This document shows, in pieces, positions 1 to 8,372 of a stretch of 64,000 nucleotides of DNA. The notes below the pieces were generated by a model. The model made no database searches, was not told the DNA's origin, and saw nothing but the letters and a program-made list of their open reading frames with translations. Every line of letters begins with the position of its first letter. The first letter of the stretch is position 1. This DNA is from Lachnospiraceae bacterium (GTDB lineage: Bacteria; Bacillota; Clostridia; Lachnospirales; Lachnospiraceae). The position numbers were made by a program, and so were the translations under genes. The stretch is taken from positions 33,453-97,452 of the forward strand of contig JAFSCH010000017.1 in NCBI GenBank assembly GCA_017436865.1, read 5' to 3'.

Positions 1-476
1 AGCTTACAGATACCAGAAACAGTATTATGCTCATGGATATGGAAGTATACCATCCTGACGATATTCTGGTAAAGGTAGATAGAACAGCGATGGCAGTTTC
101 GCTGGAAACCAGAGTTCCTATGCTGGATAAAGACGTGGTCGAATTTGCATGGACAATTCCGATGGAATATAAGAAACAGGGTGAGGAAGGTAAGCTCGTC
201 TTAAAGGATGTGCTGTATCGTTATGTGCCAAAGGAAATGATGGATAGACCAAAGAAAGGCTTTTCTATTCCGATTATGAAATGGCTCAAGGAGTCGGAAT
301 TGCGTGCTTGGGCGGAGAGTTTAATTGATAGAAAGACCTTGGAGCAGCAAGGCATCTTGAATCCGGATGTAGTATGGAGAATCTGGAAGGATTATGTGGA
401 AAATGATAATTGGCGAATTCAGATTTGGTATATTTTGATGTTCCAGAGTTGGATGTGTGAGATTTATCATAGATAG
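1..476 (+). CDS. asnB: Asparagine synthase (glutamine-hydrolysing), C-terminal part
   Basis: This is the 3' end of a gene that begins before the window; the frame is open from base 3 and ends at TAG. The visible part is the C-terminal synthetase domain. It carries the DDILVKVDR and SLETRVPMLD blocks typical of AsnB, where the ATP-dependent amidation of aspartate takes place; the N-terminal glutaminase half is not visible. The KKGFSIPI stretch is also typical of the family. AsnB-like proteins are frequent in capsule loci, where some amidate sugar acids, so the substrate could be a glycan precursor and not free aspartate. That role is inference; the family assignment is firm. Confidence 0.9.
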   Translation, partial: LTDTRNSIMLMDMEVYHPDDILVKVDRTAMAVSLETRVPMLDKDVVEFAWTIPMEYKKQGEEGKLVLKDVLYRYVPKEMMDRPKKGFSIPIMKWLKESELRAWAESLIDRKTLEQQGILNPDVVWRIWKDYVENDNWRIQIWYILMFQSWMCEIYHR

Positions 477-490
477 AGGATTAAGGAAGA

Positions 491-2089
491 ATGAGATTAA
501 AAGATAAGTGGAATTTGCCGGAATGGCTTACAGCAGGGCTTGTTTTTGTATATTACTGGATTATGGCATTGTTTCGGCTGATGGATGCCCCCATTTGGCA
601 AGATGAGACCATGGAATTCTATTGTTCGATTCCGGTAAAGGGTGCGATTCAGGGAATAACACAATACGAGACGATGTATCAGAGAATGGCAAATATCCAG
701 CAGCAACCCCCATTATATAACTGGGTCATGTGTCTGTGGCTACAGATTAGTGAGGATGGCTGGTGGTATCGCTTTTCCAGTGTTGTTATGGTATTTGTAG
801 CAGTGGTCGGATTGTATCTCGTTATGAAGAAGCTGTGCGATCGCTTTACAGCTACGTTATCGGTATTTGTATTTTCTAGTATCTATATATTGATGTATTA
901 TGTCAAAGAGGCGTCGGAATACAGTATGCTGATTATGTTGTTGATTTGGACAGTGTATCTGTATCTTCATATCTTGGAGAAAGTAACTATCAAAAGAGTA
1001 CTTGGATTTGCTGTCATGTGCGTAGTAAATATTTACACACATTATGGAGCGGCATTTGTTATGGTCCCGATGGCAGTTCAGTTGTTGTTTTATTATATGA
1101 GACAGAAAGACTGGAAAGCTTTTAAGACATCGTTGGTATCTTATGTAGTTGCTGGGGTAGGCGCAGGAGTACCGCTTATCTTGCTCTTTTTAATACCGCA
1201 GTCTAAAAATCCCGTATCTACGATGGGAATTGAAAAGCCGCTTGAAATAACAGGGAATAACATTATCTTAGATTTTTTTGACAGTATGATGTGGGTATTG
1301 CGTTGGTGTATGCTTGATTATGATAGAGACTGGGACAAGCTGACCTGGGCAATTTGGATTCTTTTGTTTGCATTACTAATCATAGGTATCATTACGTATC
1401 GTTGTACCAAACGGAAAGAATTAAAGATGTTTATCAATTGCAATATTGGTATTTATCTGATTTATTACGTGTTAACAACCTTGAATTTCTATGCGTATGG
1501 TTGGTTTGGTAACCGCTACAATTTATTCATTTTACCGATGTGGTTTATTCTCATTGTTGTCATTCTACATGAATTTTTAAGAATACTTGCAGAGAGTGGA
1601 AAGGCATGGATACGCAAAATTGTACCGGTTATGCAAGTAGGAGTGATTCTTGCGGCATTATTATTTAGCAGTTATGGTGTGAAGCGAATCAATGACCATT
1701 GGATGAAGATGGATTTGAGAACAGTTGCTTCGACATGGTATGAGCGGGAAGGATATCAAATCCCTACTTATGTAAACTTCCATCAGCGTTATCCGTTTGT
1801 GTACTATTTTACACATGATGATGCGTATACAGAGGATAAGTGGGAGAATGTATATTGTAGCCAGAATTTGGAATCCTTAAGCTATTCTGATGAGGAATGG
1901 ATAGAATTTTTACAGACAGAGGTTTATCCGAATGGATTACCAGAGAAGCTTTATGTGGTTTCCGGTCAAGTAGATACCATTGCTAGAGCGTTGGAAAACT
2001 ATGGTTATACGATAGAGGAGCTGGTAGACACCACAGCAGAGCTGTTATTGCTAACAGCACCGGAAGAAGGAATAAAAAGAGCAGAGTAA
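491..2089 (+). CDS. Membrane glycosyltransferase, GT-C fold (GT39/ArnT-like)
   Basis: A 532-residue polytopic membrane protein. After the first membrane segment comes the loop DAPIWQDETMEFY, with the acidic pair expected in the first extracytoplasmic loop of lipid-phosphate-sugar-dependent GT-C enzymes. About ten hydrophobic segments follow, then a soluble C-terminal tail from about residue 405 (YEREGYQIPTYVNFHQRYPF onward). It probably moves a sugar from a polyprenyl-phosphate donor to the growing glycan outside the membrane. It starts 15 bases after the asparagine synthase stop, behind GGATTAAGGAAG. The sugar and acceptor cannot be read from the sequence. Confidence 0.7.
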   Translation: MRLKDKWNLPEWLTAGLVFVYYWIMALFRLMDAPIWQDETMEFYCSIPVKGAIQGITQYETMYQRMANIQQQPPLYNWVMCLWLQISEDGWWYRFSSVVMVFVAVVGLYLVMKKLCDRFTATLSVFVFSSIYILMYYVKEASEYSMLIMLLIWTVYLYLHILEKVTIKRVLGFAVMCVVNIYTHYGAAFVMVPMAVQLLFYYMRQKDWKAFKTSLVSYVVAGVGAGVPLILLFLIPQSKNPVSTMGIEKPLEITGNNIILDFFDSMMWVLRWCMLDYDRDWDKLTWAIWILLFALLIIGIITYRCTKRKELKMFINCNIGIYLIYYVLTTLNFYAYGWFGNRYNLFILPMWFILIVVILHEFLRILAESGKAWIRKIVPVMQVGVILAALLFSSYGVKRINDHWMKMDLRTVASTWYEREGYQIPTYVNFHQRYPFVYYFTHDDAYTEDKWENVYCSQNLESLSYSDEEWIEFLQTEVYPNGLPEKLYVVSGQVDTIARALENYGYTIEELVDTTAELLLLTAPEEGIKRAE

Positions 2090-2108
2090 AGAAAAAGAGG
2101 TAACCTTT

Positions 2109-3005
2109 ATGGTCATCATACATGTTATGGGTGGACTTGGAAATCAGCTATATCAATATGCGATGTATGAGAAATTGAAGAGCATGGGAAGAGAGGTAAA
2201 GCTTGATTTCTATGCTTATACAGAAGCTATAGGCGAGGAACGGGAGTGGCGTAAGCTTGAATTGCCCCGTTTTGAAGGTCTAGAGTATGAAGTCTGCACA
2301 AAGGAAGAACGAACGAGATTGTTGGATAACAGTATGACGTTTGCAAATAGAATACGAAGAAAGCTTTTGGGAAGACAGGACAAGACTTTCCAGGAGAAAA
2401 GTAATTATATGCCCGAACTTTTTGAAAAAGATGAAATATATCTTTATGGTTTTTGGGATTGTGAGAAGTATTATGAGGATAGAATATCTGCGCTTCAGAG
2501 AAAACTAATCTTTCCACAGAGTAGCAATCCTAAGAATCATGAGTGTATGGAACAGATGAAGCGGGAGCAGGCAGTCAGTGTTCATATTCGTAGGACGGAT
2601 TATTTGGCCGTAGCTGACGGAAAACGCTATATGGGAATCTGCACAGATGATTATTATGCGAGTGCCATGCGATTTATCAGAGAAAGAGTAGAAAACCCTG
2701 TGTTTTATATCTTTTCGGATGATGTTTCGTATGTGCGTGAGCATTATCAGGGAGAGGATATCCGTATTGTGGATTGGAATACGGGAGAGGACAGCCTCTT
2801 TGATATGCAGCTCATGAGCAAGTGCAAGCATAATATTTGTGCAAACTCGACATTTAGCTTTTGGGGAGCGAGGTTGAATCAGAATCAGCATAAGCTTATG
2901 ATTCGACCATTGCGGCATGATAACTATGAGAGTATAACAGCCAGTCAGATGCATGAGAATTGGCCGGGCTGGATATTAATAGATGCAGAAGGAAAGATTT
3001 GTTGA
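2109..3005 (+). CDS. Alpha-1,2-fucosyltransferase-like glycosyltransferase (GT11)
   Basis: 298 residues, the normal size for bacterial GT11 enzymes. The N-terminal GGLGNQLYQYAMY block and the HIRRTDY motif (residues 159-165) are hallmarks of alpha-1,2-fucosyltransferases, which use GDP-fucose. A late block, NSTFSFWGARLN, is the third conserved GT11 region. Expected to be cytoplasmic or membrane-associated, adding fucose (or another 6-deoxyhexose) to a repeat unit. Its TGA stop overlaps the ATG of the next gene by one base, so the two are probably translationally coupled. No GDP-fucose synthesis genes are in the window. Family certain; sugar specificity inferred. Confidence 0.88.
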   Translation: MVIIHVMGGLGNQLYQYAMYEKLKSMGREVKLDFYAYTEAIGEEREWRKLELPRFEGLEYEVCTKEERTRLLDNSMTFANRIRRKLLGRQDKTFQEKSNYMPELFEKDEIYLYGFWDCEKYYEDRISALQRKLIFPQSSNPKNHECMEQMKREQAVSVHIRRTDYLAVADGKRYMGICTDDYYASAMRFIRERVENPVFYIFSDDVSYVREHYQGEDIRIVDWNTGEDSLFDMQLMSKCKHNICANSTFSFWGARLNQNQHKLMIRPLRHDNYESITASQMHENWPGWILIDAEGKIC

Positions 3006-4027
3006 TGATACAGCAGAAGGATTTGATATCCGTTATTGTTCCGGTGTACAACATGGAGCAGTATTTGGAACGATGTATGAATTCTATATGGCAGCAGACC
3101 TATACGAATTTGGAGATTATTTTAGTGGATGATGGTTCCACAGACCATTCACCGCAGATGTGTGACGAGTATGCAACAAAAGACCAGAGAATCAAGGTTA
3201 TACACAAGCAAAATGGTGGTTTGTCAGATGCGAGAAATGCAGGACTTGCGATTGCAGGTGGTGCATATATCGGTTATGTGGACAGTGATGACTGGATAGA
3301 GCCCGAAATGTATGAAAAAATGTATCAGGCATGTGTGGAACATCATGCTCAGGTTGCAGTATGCCGTTATGCTCAGGTATATAAAGACCATGTGGTACAA
3401 GGTGGAACGGGTAAAGTGACAGCCTTTGAAAAGGAAGAGTTATTACGGGCTTATATAGGCGATTGTGATGATTATATCATCTATAATTCGGTGTGGAGCA
3501 AGCTATATGCGAGAGAAATCGTAGATGGTGTACAATTTCCAAAAGGAAAGAATTCAGAGGATATTATGTATACCACCAAGGCATTTTGCAAGGCGGACAG
3601 AGGTGTCTATATAGATCAATGCTTATATAACTATGTTCTTGACCGCGATGGAAGTATCATGAACGTAAAGCGCGGTGAAAGAATGTTTCAGGATGAGCTT
3701 CCTTTTTGGAGAGAGCATATTTCTCATATTAGACATAATGTTTCTAAGGAATTGGGAGACTACGCAGCATATTACTATTATCGCAGACTGCTATTTTATT
3801 ACATGGACTGGATGAAGGAAGATAAACAGTCTCGCGGAGATTATGCGAAGCGGATTGCAGACGAGTTAAAGGAGAATCGACAGGAGATTCTGAGAGTATA
3901 CAGTCAGGAGTTTGTTGCAACAGGTGACCGTGCCAGAATGAAGCTGGCGTTGGTGAGCCCGGAACTGTATAGCCATGTAACAAAGGGGTATGAGAAGATA
4001 ATTATTCCATTGAGGAATAGAAGCTAA
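3005..4027 (+). CDS. GT2 family glycosyltransferase
   Basis: 340 residues from the chosen ATG at 3005, which overlaps the previous stop; a longer frame reaches back to 2960 but would run deep into the fucosyltransferase gene. The GT-A nucleotide-binding start (SVIVPVYNMEQYLERC), VDDGST (41-46) and the metal-binding YVDSDDW (D93/D95/D96) are all present. The NGGLSDARNAG segment is typical of capsule GT2 enzymes. No C-terminal membrane segment is seen, so it probably works at the cytoplasmic face on a lipid-linked acceptor. Donor and linkage unknown. Confidence 0.9.
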   Translation: MIQQKDLISVIVPVYNMEQYLERCMNSIWQQTYTNLEIILVDDGSTDHSPQMCDEYATKDQRIKVIHKQNGGLSDARNAGLAIAGGAYIGYVDSDDWIEPEMYEKMYQACVEHHAQVAVCRYAQVYKDHVVQGGTGKVTAFEKEELLRAYIGDCDDYIIYNSVWSKLYAREIVDGVQFPKGKNSEDIMYTTKAFCKADRGVYIDQCLYNYVLDRDGSIMNVKRGERMFQDELPFWREHISHIRHNVSKELGDYAAYYYYRRLLFYYMDWMKEDKQSRGDYAKRIADELKENRQEILRVYSQEFVATGDRARMKLALVSPELYSHVTKGYEKIIIPLRNRS

Positions 4028-4042
4028 ACCAAAGGAGCAAGT

Positions 4043-5512
4043 ATGCTTTTCAATTCTTATATTTTTATATTTTTATTTTTACCAGTAGTTCTGTTAGGGT
4101 ACTATGGATTGCATTATGCAAAACTGCATAAGCTTGCATTGATGTTTTTGACAGGTATGTCTATGTGGTTTTGTGCATATACAGGTCTAGGAAATTTAAC
4201 GGTTTTGCTCGTTAATATTTTCGTTAATTTTATACTTGTGGAGATGATAGCAAGAGTGCAGGCGAAGCAAGGAAGAAAAGTGATTCTGTTCGTGGGGCTT
4301 TTATGGAATATAGGTATCCTGTTTTATTATAAGTACTTTAATTTCTTTGCAGGGAATATCAACGAGATATTTGAATCAGATATCACTTTATTAGATTTGG
4401 CTTTGCCATTGGGAATTAGCTTTTATGTATTTCAGCAATTGGCATATTTGATTGACTCTTATAGAGGAGATTGTGAGAAATACGGATTTTTGGAATTTGC
4501 AGCATATAGCATGTTTTTTCCAAAGCTGATACAGGGACCACTTGTGGGACATGTGGAATTGATTGCGCAGTTACGTGATGAAGCAAATCATACGTTGAAT
4601 TATAAGAATCTATCTAAGGGAATCTATGCATTTGCGTTAGGACTTGCTAAAAAGGTACTACTAGCAGATACCTTAGCGAAAATAGTAGCTATTGGTTATC
4701 GAGATATACCATTGTTGAATACACCAAGTGCATTCCTTGTTATGGTGTGCTATTCACTTCAGTTATATTTTGACTTTAGCGGCTATTGTGATATGGCTTA
4801 TGGAATTGGTTTGTTTTTTCATGTGGAGCTTCCATTTAATTTTAATTCGCCATACAAAGCTACTTCGATTATGGATTTCTGGGATCGTTGGCATATAACC
4901 TTGACGAAATTCTTTACAAAGTATGTTTATATACCATTAGGCGGAAATCGGAGGGGAACCATCAGAACATATGTCAATGTATGGCTTGTGTTTTTGATTA
5001 GTGGTTTGTGGCATGGTGCGAACTGGACCTTTGTTTTGTGGGGAGCGATACATGGGCTTTTTAGTGTGATAGAGAGATTTAAGCTGAGCAAAGCTGTTAT
5101 GGCAAGGATTCCAAATGCTGTCAAAATGGTAGTTACTTTTATTCTGGTTACCTTTTTATGGAGTTTGTTCCGTGCAGAGTCTGTGACACAGGCAATGGAG
5201 TTGTGGAATCGATTATTCCATGCAGGTTGGGGAGAAATCTATGCGCCATTAACGGAGGCATTTCATGATTTGATAGAATTAAAGTTATTGTATCGTCTAG
5301 GCTTAAGCAGTATGATGACTGCTTATCCGAGCGTGTTATTGTTGATATTTATCATTATGGCACTTCTTGCATGTATTTTTATGAAGAATACACAGGAGAA
5401 GGTTTTGAGCATGAAGCTATCGGATAAAAAGATAGTAGTTATTGTAGTATTGATGGTGTGGAGTATTTTGTCTTTATCAGAGGTTAGTGAATTCTTGTAT
5501 GTTAATTTTTAG
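4043..5512 (+). CDS. MBOAT family O-acyltransferase (AlgI/DltB-like)
   Basis: A 489-residue multi-pass protein that starts with the family's usual MLFNSYIFIFLFLP and has the signature blocks DFWDRWHITLTKFF and SGLWHGANWTFVLWG. His324 lies in the latter, where the catalytic histidine of AlgI-type acyltransferases is expected. These proteins pass acyl (usually acetyl) groups across the membrane onto polysaccharides. The next gene encodes a one-TM SGNH-like partner, as in AlgI/AlgJ and DltB/DltD systems, so the two probably O-acylate the glycan made here. Acyl group and position on the sugar are inference. Confidence 0.9.
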   Translation: MLFNSYIFIFLFLPVVLLGYYGLHYAKLHKLALMFLTGMSMWFCAYTGLGNLTVLLVNIFVNFILVEMIARVQAKQGRKVILFVGLLWNIGILFYYKYFNFFAGNINEIFESDITLLDLALPLGISFYVFQQLAYLIDSYRGDCEKYGFLEFAAYSMFFPKLIQGPLVGHVELIAQLRDEANHTLNYKNLSKGIYAFALGLAKKVLLADTLAKIVAIGYRDIPLLNTPSAFLVMVCYSLQLYFDFSGYCDMAYGIGLFFHVELPFNFNSPYKATSIMDFWDRWHITLTKFFTKYVYIPLGGNRRGTIRTYVNVWLVFLISGLWHGANWTFVLWGAIHGLFSVIERFKLSKAVMARIPNAVKMVVTFILVTFLWSLFRAESVTQAMELWNRLFHAGWGEIYAPLTEAFHDLIELKLLYRLGLSSMMTAYPSVLLLIFIIMALLACIFMKNTQEKVLSMKLSDKKIVVIVVLMVWSILSLSEVSEFLYVNF

Positions 5513-5525
5513 TAGGGACGGGACG

Positions 5526-6581
5526 ATGAATCAAGAAAAGAAATGGTTTAAAAAGTGCATAGTGTGTCTGCTTGGGGCGATTTTTCTTGTGTTTGCGATG
5601 GTATACGTGTTTGACCCATATTTCCATTTTCACAAACCGTTTTCCTTTATATCATATAGGTTATATGATGAACGCTATACGAATGACGGGATATCAAGAC
5701 ATTTTGATTATAATGCTATTGTGACAGGAACCTCTATGGCGCAGAATTTTAAGCCGACAGAGGTAGACGCTTTGTTTGGAACGAAGTCTGTAAAGGAGAC
5801 GTTTTCCGGAGCTGGATATAAGGAACTATCGGAGAATCTAGAAAGAGCATTGCAGAGGAATTCAAACTTGAAAACCATTATTTGGACAATGGATTATAGT
5901 GCATTAATAAGGGATAAGGACTGGACGCAGTATGAAGGATATCCGACTTATCTATATGATGATAATCCATGGAATGATGTGTCTTATGTGTTTAATAAAT
6001 CTGTACTCTATCATGGTGTGCTTCCGAATATGGCACGAACCTTGCTAGGACAACCCAGTACAACGATGGATGAGTATTCATCATGGAACAAAGAGACAGG
6101 GTTAGAATATATCATGCAAAGCTATGATCGTTGGGAAGTTAAGGCGGAGATGATATCGGGCTTAACAGAAGAAGAGAAGCAGATGGTTACAGAAAATGTA
6201 AAGGTGAATTTTGTGGATATGGTAAATAAGTATCCGGATACTACCTTTTATATTTTTTATACACCATATAGTATTTATTATTGGGATTTTCTGAATCAGG
6301 AAGGTATGATGCAGATGCAGTTTGATGCGGAGCAGATTGCTACAGAGTTGTTATTAGAGTGTCCGAATGTCAGGTTATTTAACTTTTATGACCAATATGA
6401 TGTCATTACGAATGCAAACAATTATCGAGACAAGGAGCATTATTCGCCAGAAATCAATACAAAAATTCTAGAGTGGATGGCTTCGGGAGTTGGACTGGTA
6501 ACCAAGGAAAACTATTTGGAGAGATTGGAAATAGAAAAAGAATACTATCTGAATTACGATTATGAGAGTATTTTTAGATAA
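5526..6581 (+). CDS. SGNH/DltD-like partner of the MBOAT acyltransferase
   Basis: 351 residues from ATG 5526. The open frame reaches back to 5487, but 5526 avoids overlap with the preceding gene. One N-terminal membrane segment (about residues 8-28) anchors an extracytoplasmic domain. GTSMAQN (about 68-74) resembles the nucleophile-serine block of SGNH hydrolases, and DKEHYSP near residue 302 could supply the Asp/His pair. AlgJ/AlgX- and DltD-type partners accept the acyl group that the MBOAT protein exports and pass it to the polymer. Placement directly after the MBOAT gene supports that role. No closer family can be named. Confidence 0.72.
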   Translation: MNQEKKWFKKCIVCLLGAIFLVFAMVYVFDPYFHFHKPFSFISYRLYDERYTNDGISRHFDYNAIVTGTSMAQNFKPTEVDALFGTKSVKETFSGAGYKELSENLERALQRNSNLKTIIWTMDYSALIRDKDWTQYEGYPTYLYDDNPWNDVSYVFNKSVLYHGVLPNMARTLLGQPSTTMDEYSSWNKETGLEYIMQSYDRWEVKAEMISGLTEEEKQMVTENVKVNFVDMVNKYPDTTFYIFYTPYSIYYWDFLNQEGMMQMQFDAEQIATELLLECPNVRLFNFYDQYDVITNANNYRDKEHYSPEINTKILEWMASGVGLVTKENYLERLEIEKEYYLNYDYESIFR

Positions 6582-6613
6582 AAACATGCGAAGGCGAAAG
6601 GAGCAGAAATGCA

Positions 6614-8359
6614 ATGAAGGATATTGTAAAGAAACTGCGTTATATATTGGATAGAAAACAGAAGATTAACATCTGCTTTTTGGGTGTTATGATTTTGGTA
6701 GGGGGATTATTGGAGACATTAAATGTATCAGCAATTCTTCCGGTTGTGTATGTCATTATAGACCCAGTACAGGCGCAGGAAAATAAATATATTAGAATGG
6801 TCATGGACTTTATTGGAATCGAGGATGTAAGTAGTCTTGTGATACCGTTTTTAAGTATTTTGATTGTTATGTATATTCTAAAAAATGCGTTTCTGTTATT
6901 GCTTGCAAGTGAACAGAATAAATTTATTTCATACAATAGAAATAAGCTAATTAGCCAGGTACTTAGAGAATTCTTAAACAGACCGTACGAGTTTTATTTG
7001 GATGCAGATATTCCTACCGTTTTTCGTTTGACAGACAGTGATATTCCGAATGTATTTAATATCTTGATGGCTTTAATTTCACTTGTTTCCGAGGCGGTTG
7101 TATTTTCCTTTATTTGTGTTCTGTTGCTTGTGACAGACTGGAAGCTTGTTGTATTTATGGTAGTCATATTCGGTATCATGTCGTTGTTGCTATTTAAGAT
7201 TATCAAGCCTAAAATGTCAGCACTTGGTGCTAAGAATCAGGCGATTCAGTCAAGAATTGCGAAGTGGAGAATTCAGGCAATCTATGGAATTAAGGATGTA
7301 AAGGTACTTCATAGAGAAGCTTTCTTTGCAGACAATTACGAAGGCAGTGGCAAGATTGGAGCCGCGTATAGTAAGAAGCATGCGGTAATGAATAACATTC
7401 CAAGACTGTTAATTGAAACAGTATTTATGACAAGCATTCTTCTCTATATTATGTACTATATTGTGGCTGGAAATGATATTGCAACATTAGTGCCGATGTT
7501 ATCCGCTTTTGCAGTGGCAGCAATGAGATTATTACCTAGCGTAAACCGCATCAATACGTATCTGACAGATGTTTCCTATTTCAGACCATGTCTTGATTAT
7601 GTGTATGAAAATATGAATATCAGTGAGATAAGCAGAAGAAATAACCAGACATTATTACCAGTAGACGAGAAAAAGTCTATGAAACTTACGAATAAAATCG
7701 AGCTTAAGGATATTGTATATGCATATCCGAATACGGATAAATTTATTTTTGATCATGCTCACATGGAGGTGCCATGCGGTAAGTCCGTAGGTATTATGGG
7801 GCCGTCTGGTGCTGGTAAGTCTACGATTGTAGATATCCTGCTTGGTTTATTGAAGGTGCAGGAAGGTGCCATTACTTGCGATGGCGACAATATTTTTGAC
7901 AATTATCCGGCTTGGCTTGCTCAGATAGGTTATATCCCACAGTCTATCTATCTGGTAGATGAACCGATTCGAAATAACATTGCCTTTGGTATTGCGGATG
8001 AAGAAATTGACGATGAGAGAATCTGGCAAGTATTAGAGGAAGCACAGTTAAAAGACTTTATTAAGACCCTACCAGAAGGTTTAGACACAACCATAGGTGA
8101 TCGAGGTGTAAGACTTTCGGGAGGGCAAAGACAGCGTCTTGGTATTGCAAGAGCATTGTATCATAATCCTGAGATTTTGGTATTTGATGAAGCGACCTCT
8201 GCTCTTGATAATGAGACAGAACAAGCTGTTATGGATGCGATTAATAGCTTCCATGGAAAGAAGACGATGGTTATTATTGCACATAGATTGAATACGATTG
8301 AGAAATGTGACATCATCTATAAGGTTGATGGTGGAAAGATTGTAGAGACGAAATTGTAG
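6614..8359 (+). CDS. ABC exporter, MsbA/PglK-like lipid-linked glycan flippase
   Basis: 581 residues with the half-transporter layout: membrane domain of six segments (about 1-330) followed by an ATPase. Walker A is GPSGAGKST (396-404), the ABC signature LSGGQRQR starts at 501, and Walker B ILVFDEATSAL starts at 521, so the ATPase looks intact. Homologues such as MsbA and PglK flip lipid A or undecaprenyl-PP oligosaccharides; in this context the cargo is probably a lipid-linked repeat unit. A full-length paralogue lies at 37758-39518 and shares the N-terminal pattern RKQK...NVSAILPVV / GVSAILPIV. Confidence 0.88.
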   Translation: MKDIVKKLRYILDRKQKINICFLGVMILVGGLLETLNVSAILPVVYVIIDPVQAQENKYIRMVMDFIGIEDVSSLVIPFLSILIVMYILKNAFLLLLASEQNKFISYNRNKLISQVLREFLNRPYEFYLDADIPTVFRLTDSDIPNVFNILMALISLVSEAVVFSFICVLLLVTDWKLVVFMVVIFGIMSLLLFKIIKPKMSALGAKNQAIQSRIAKWRIQAIYGIKDVKVLHREAFFADNYEGSGKIGAAYSKKHAVMNNIPRLLIETVFMTSILLYIMYYIVAGNDIATLVPMLSAFAVAAMRLLPSVNRINTYLTDVSYFRPCLDYVYENMNISEISRRNNQTLLPVDEKKSMKLTNKIELKDIVYAYPNTDKFIFDHAHMEVPCGKSVGIMGPSGAGKSTIVDILLGLLKVQEGAITCDGDNIFDNYPAWLAQIGYIPQSIYLVDEPIRNNIAFGIADEEIDDERIWQVLEEAQLKDFIKTLPEGLDTTIGDRGVRLSGGQRQRLGIARALYHNPEILVFDEATSALDNETEQAVMDAINSFHGKKTMVIIAHRLNTIEKCDIIYKVDGGKIVETKL

Positions 8360-8372
8360 AGTGGAGATAAAG

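Noticed and set aside
497-706. Minus-strand open frames inside the + strand genes, here and throughout
   Set aside because: They lack ribosome sites and family resemblance and lie wholly inside well-supported genes in other frames.
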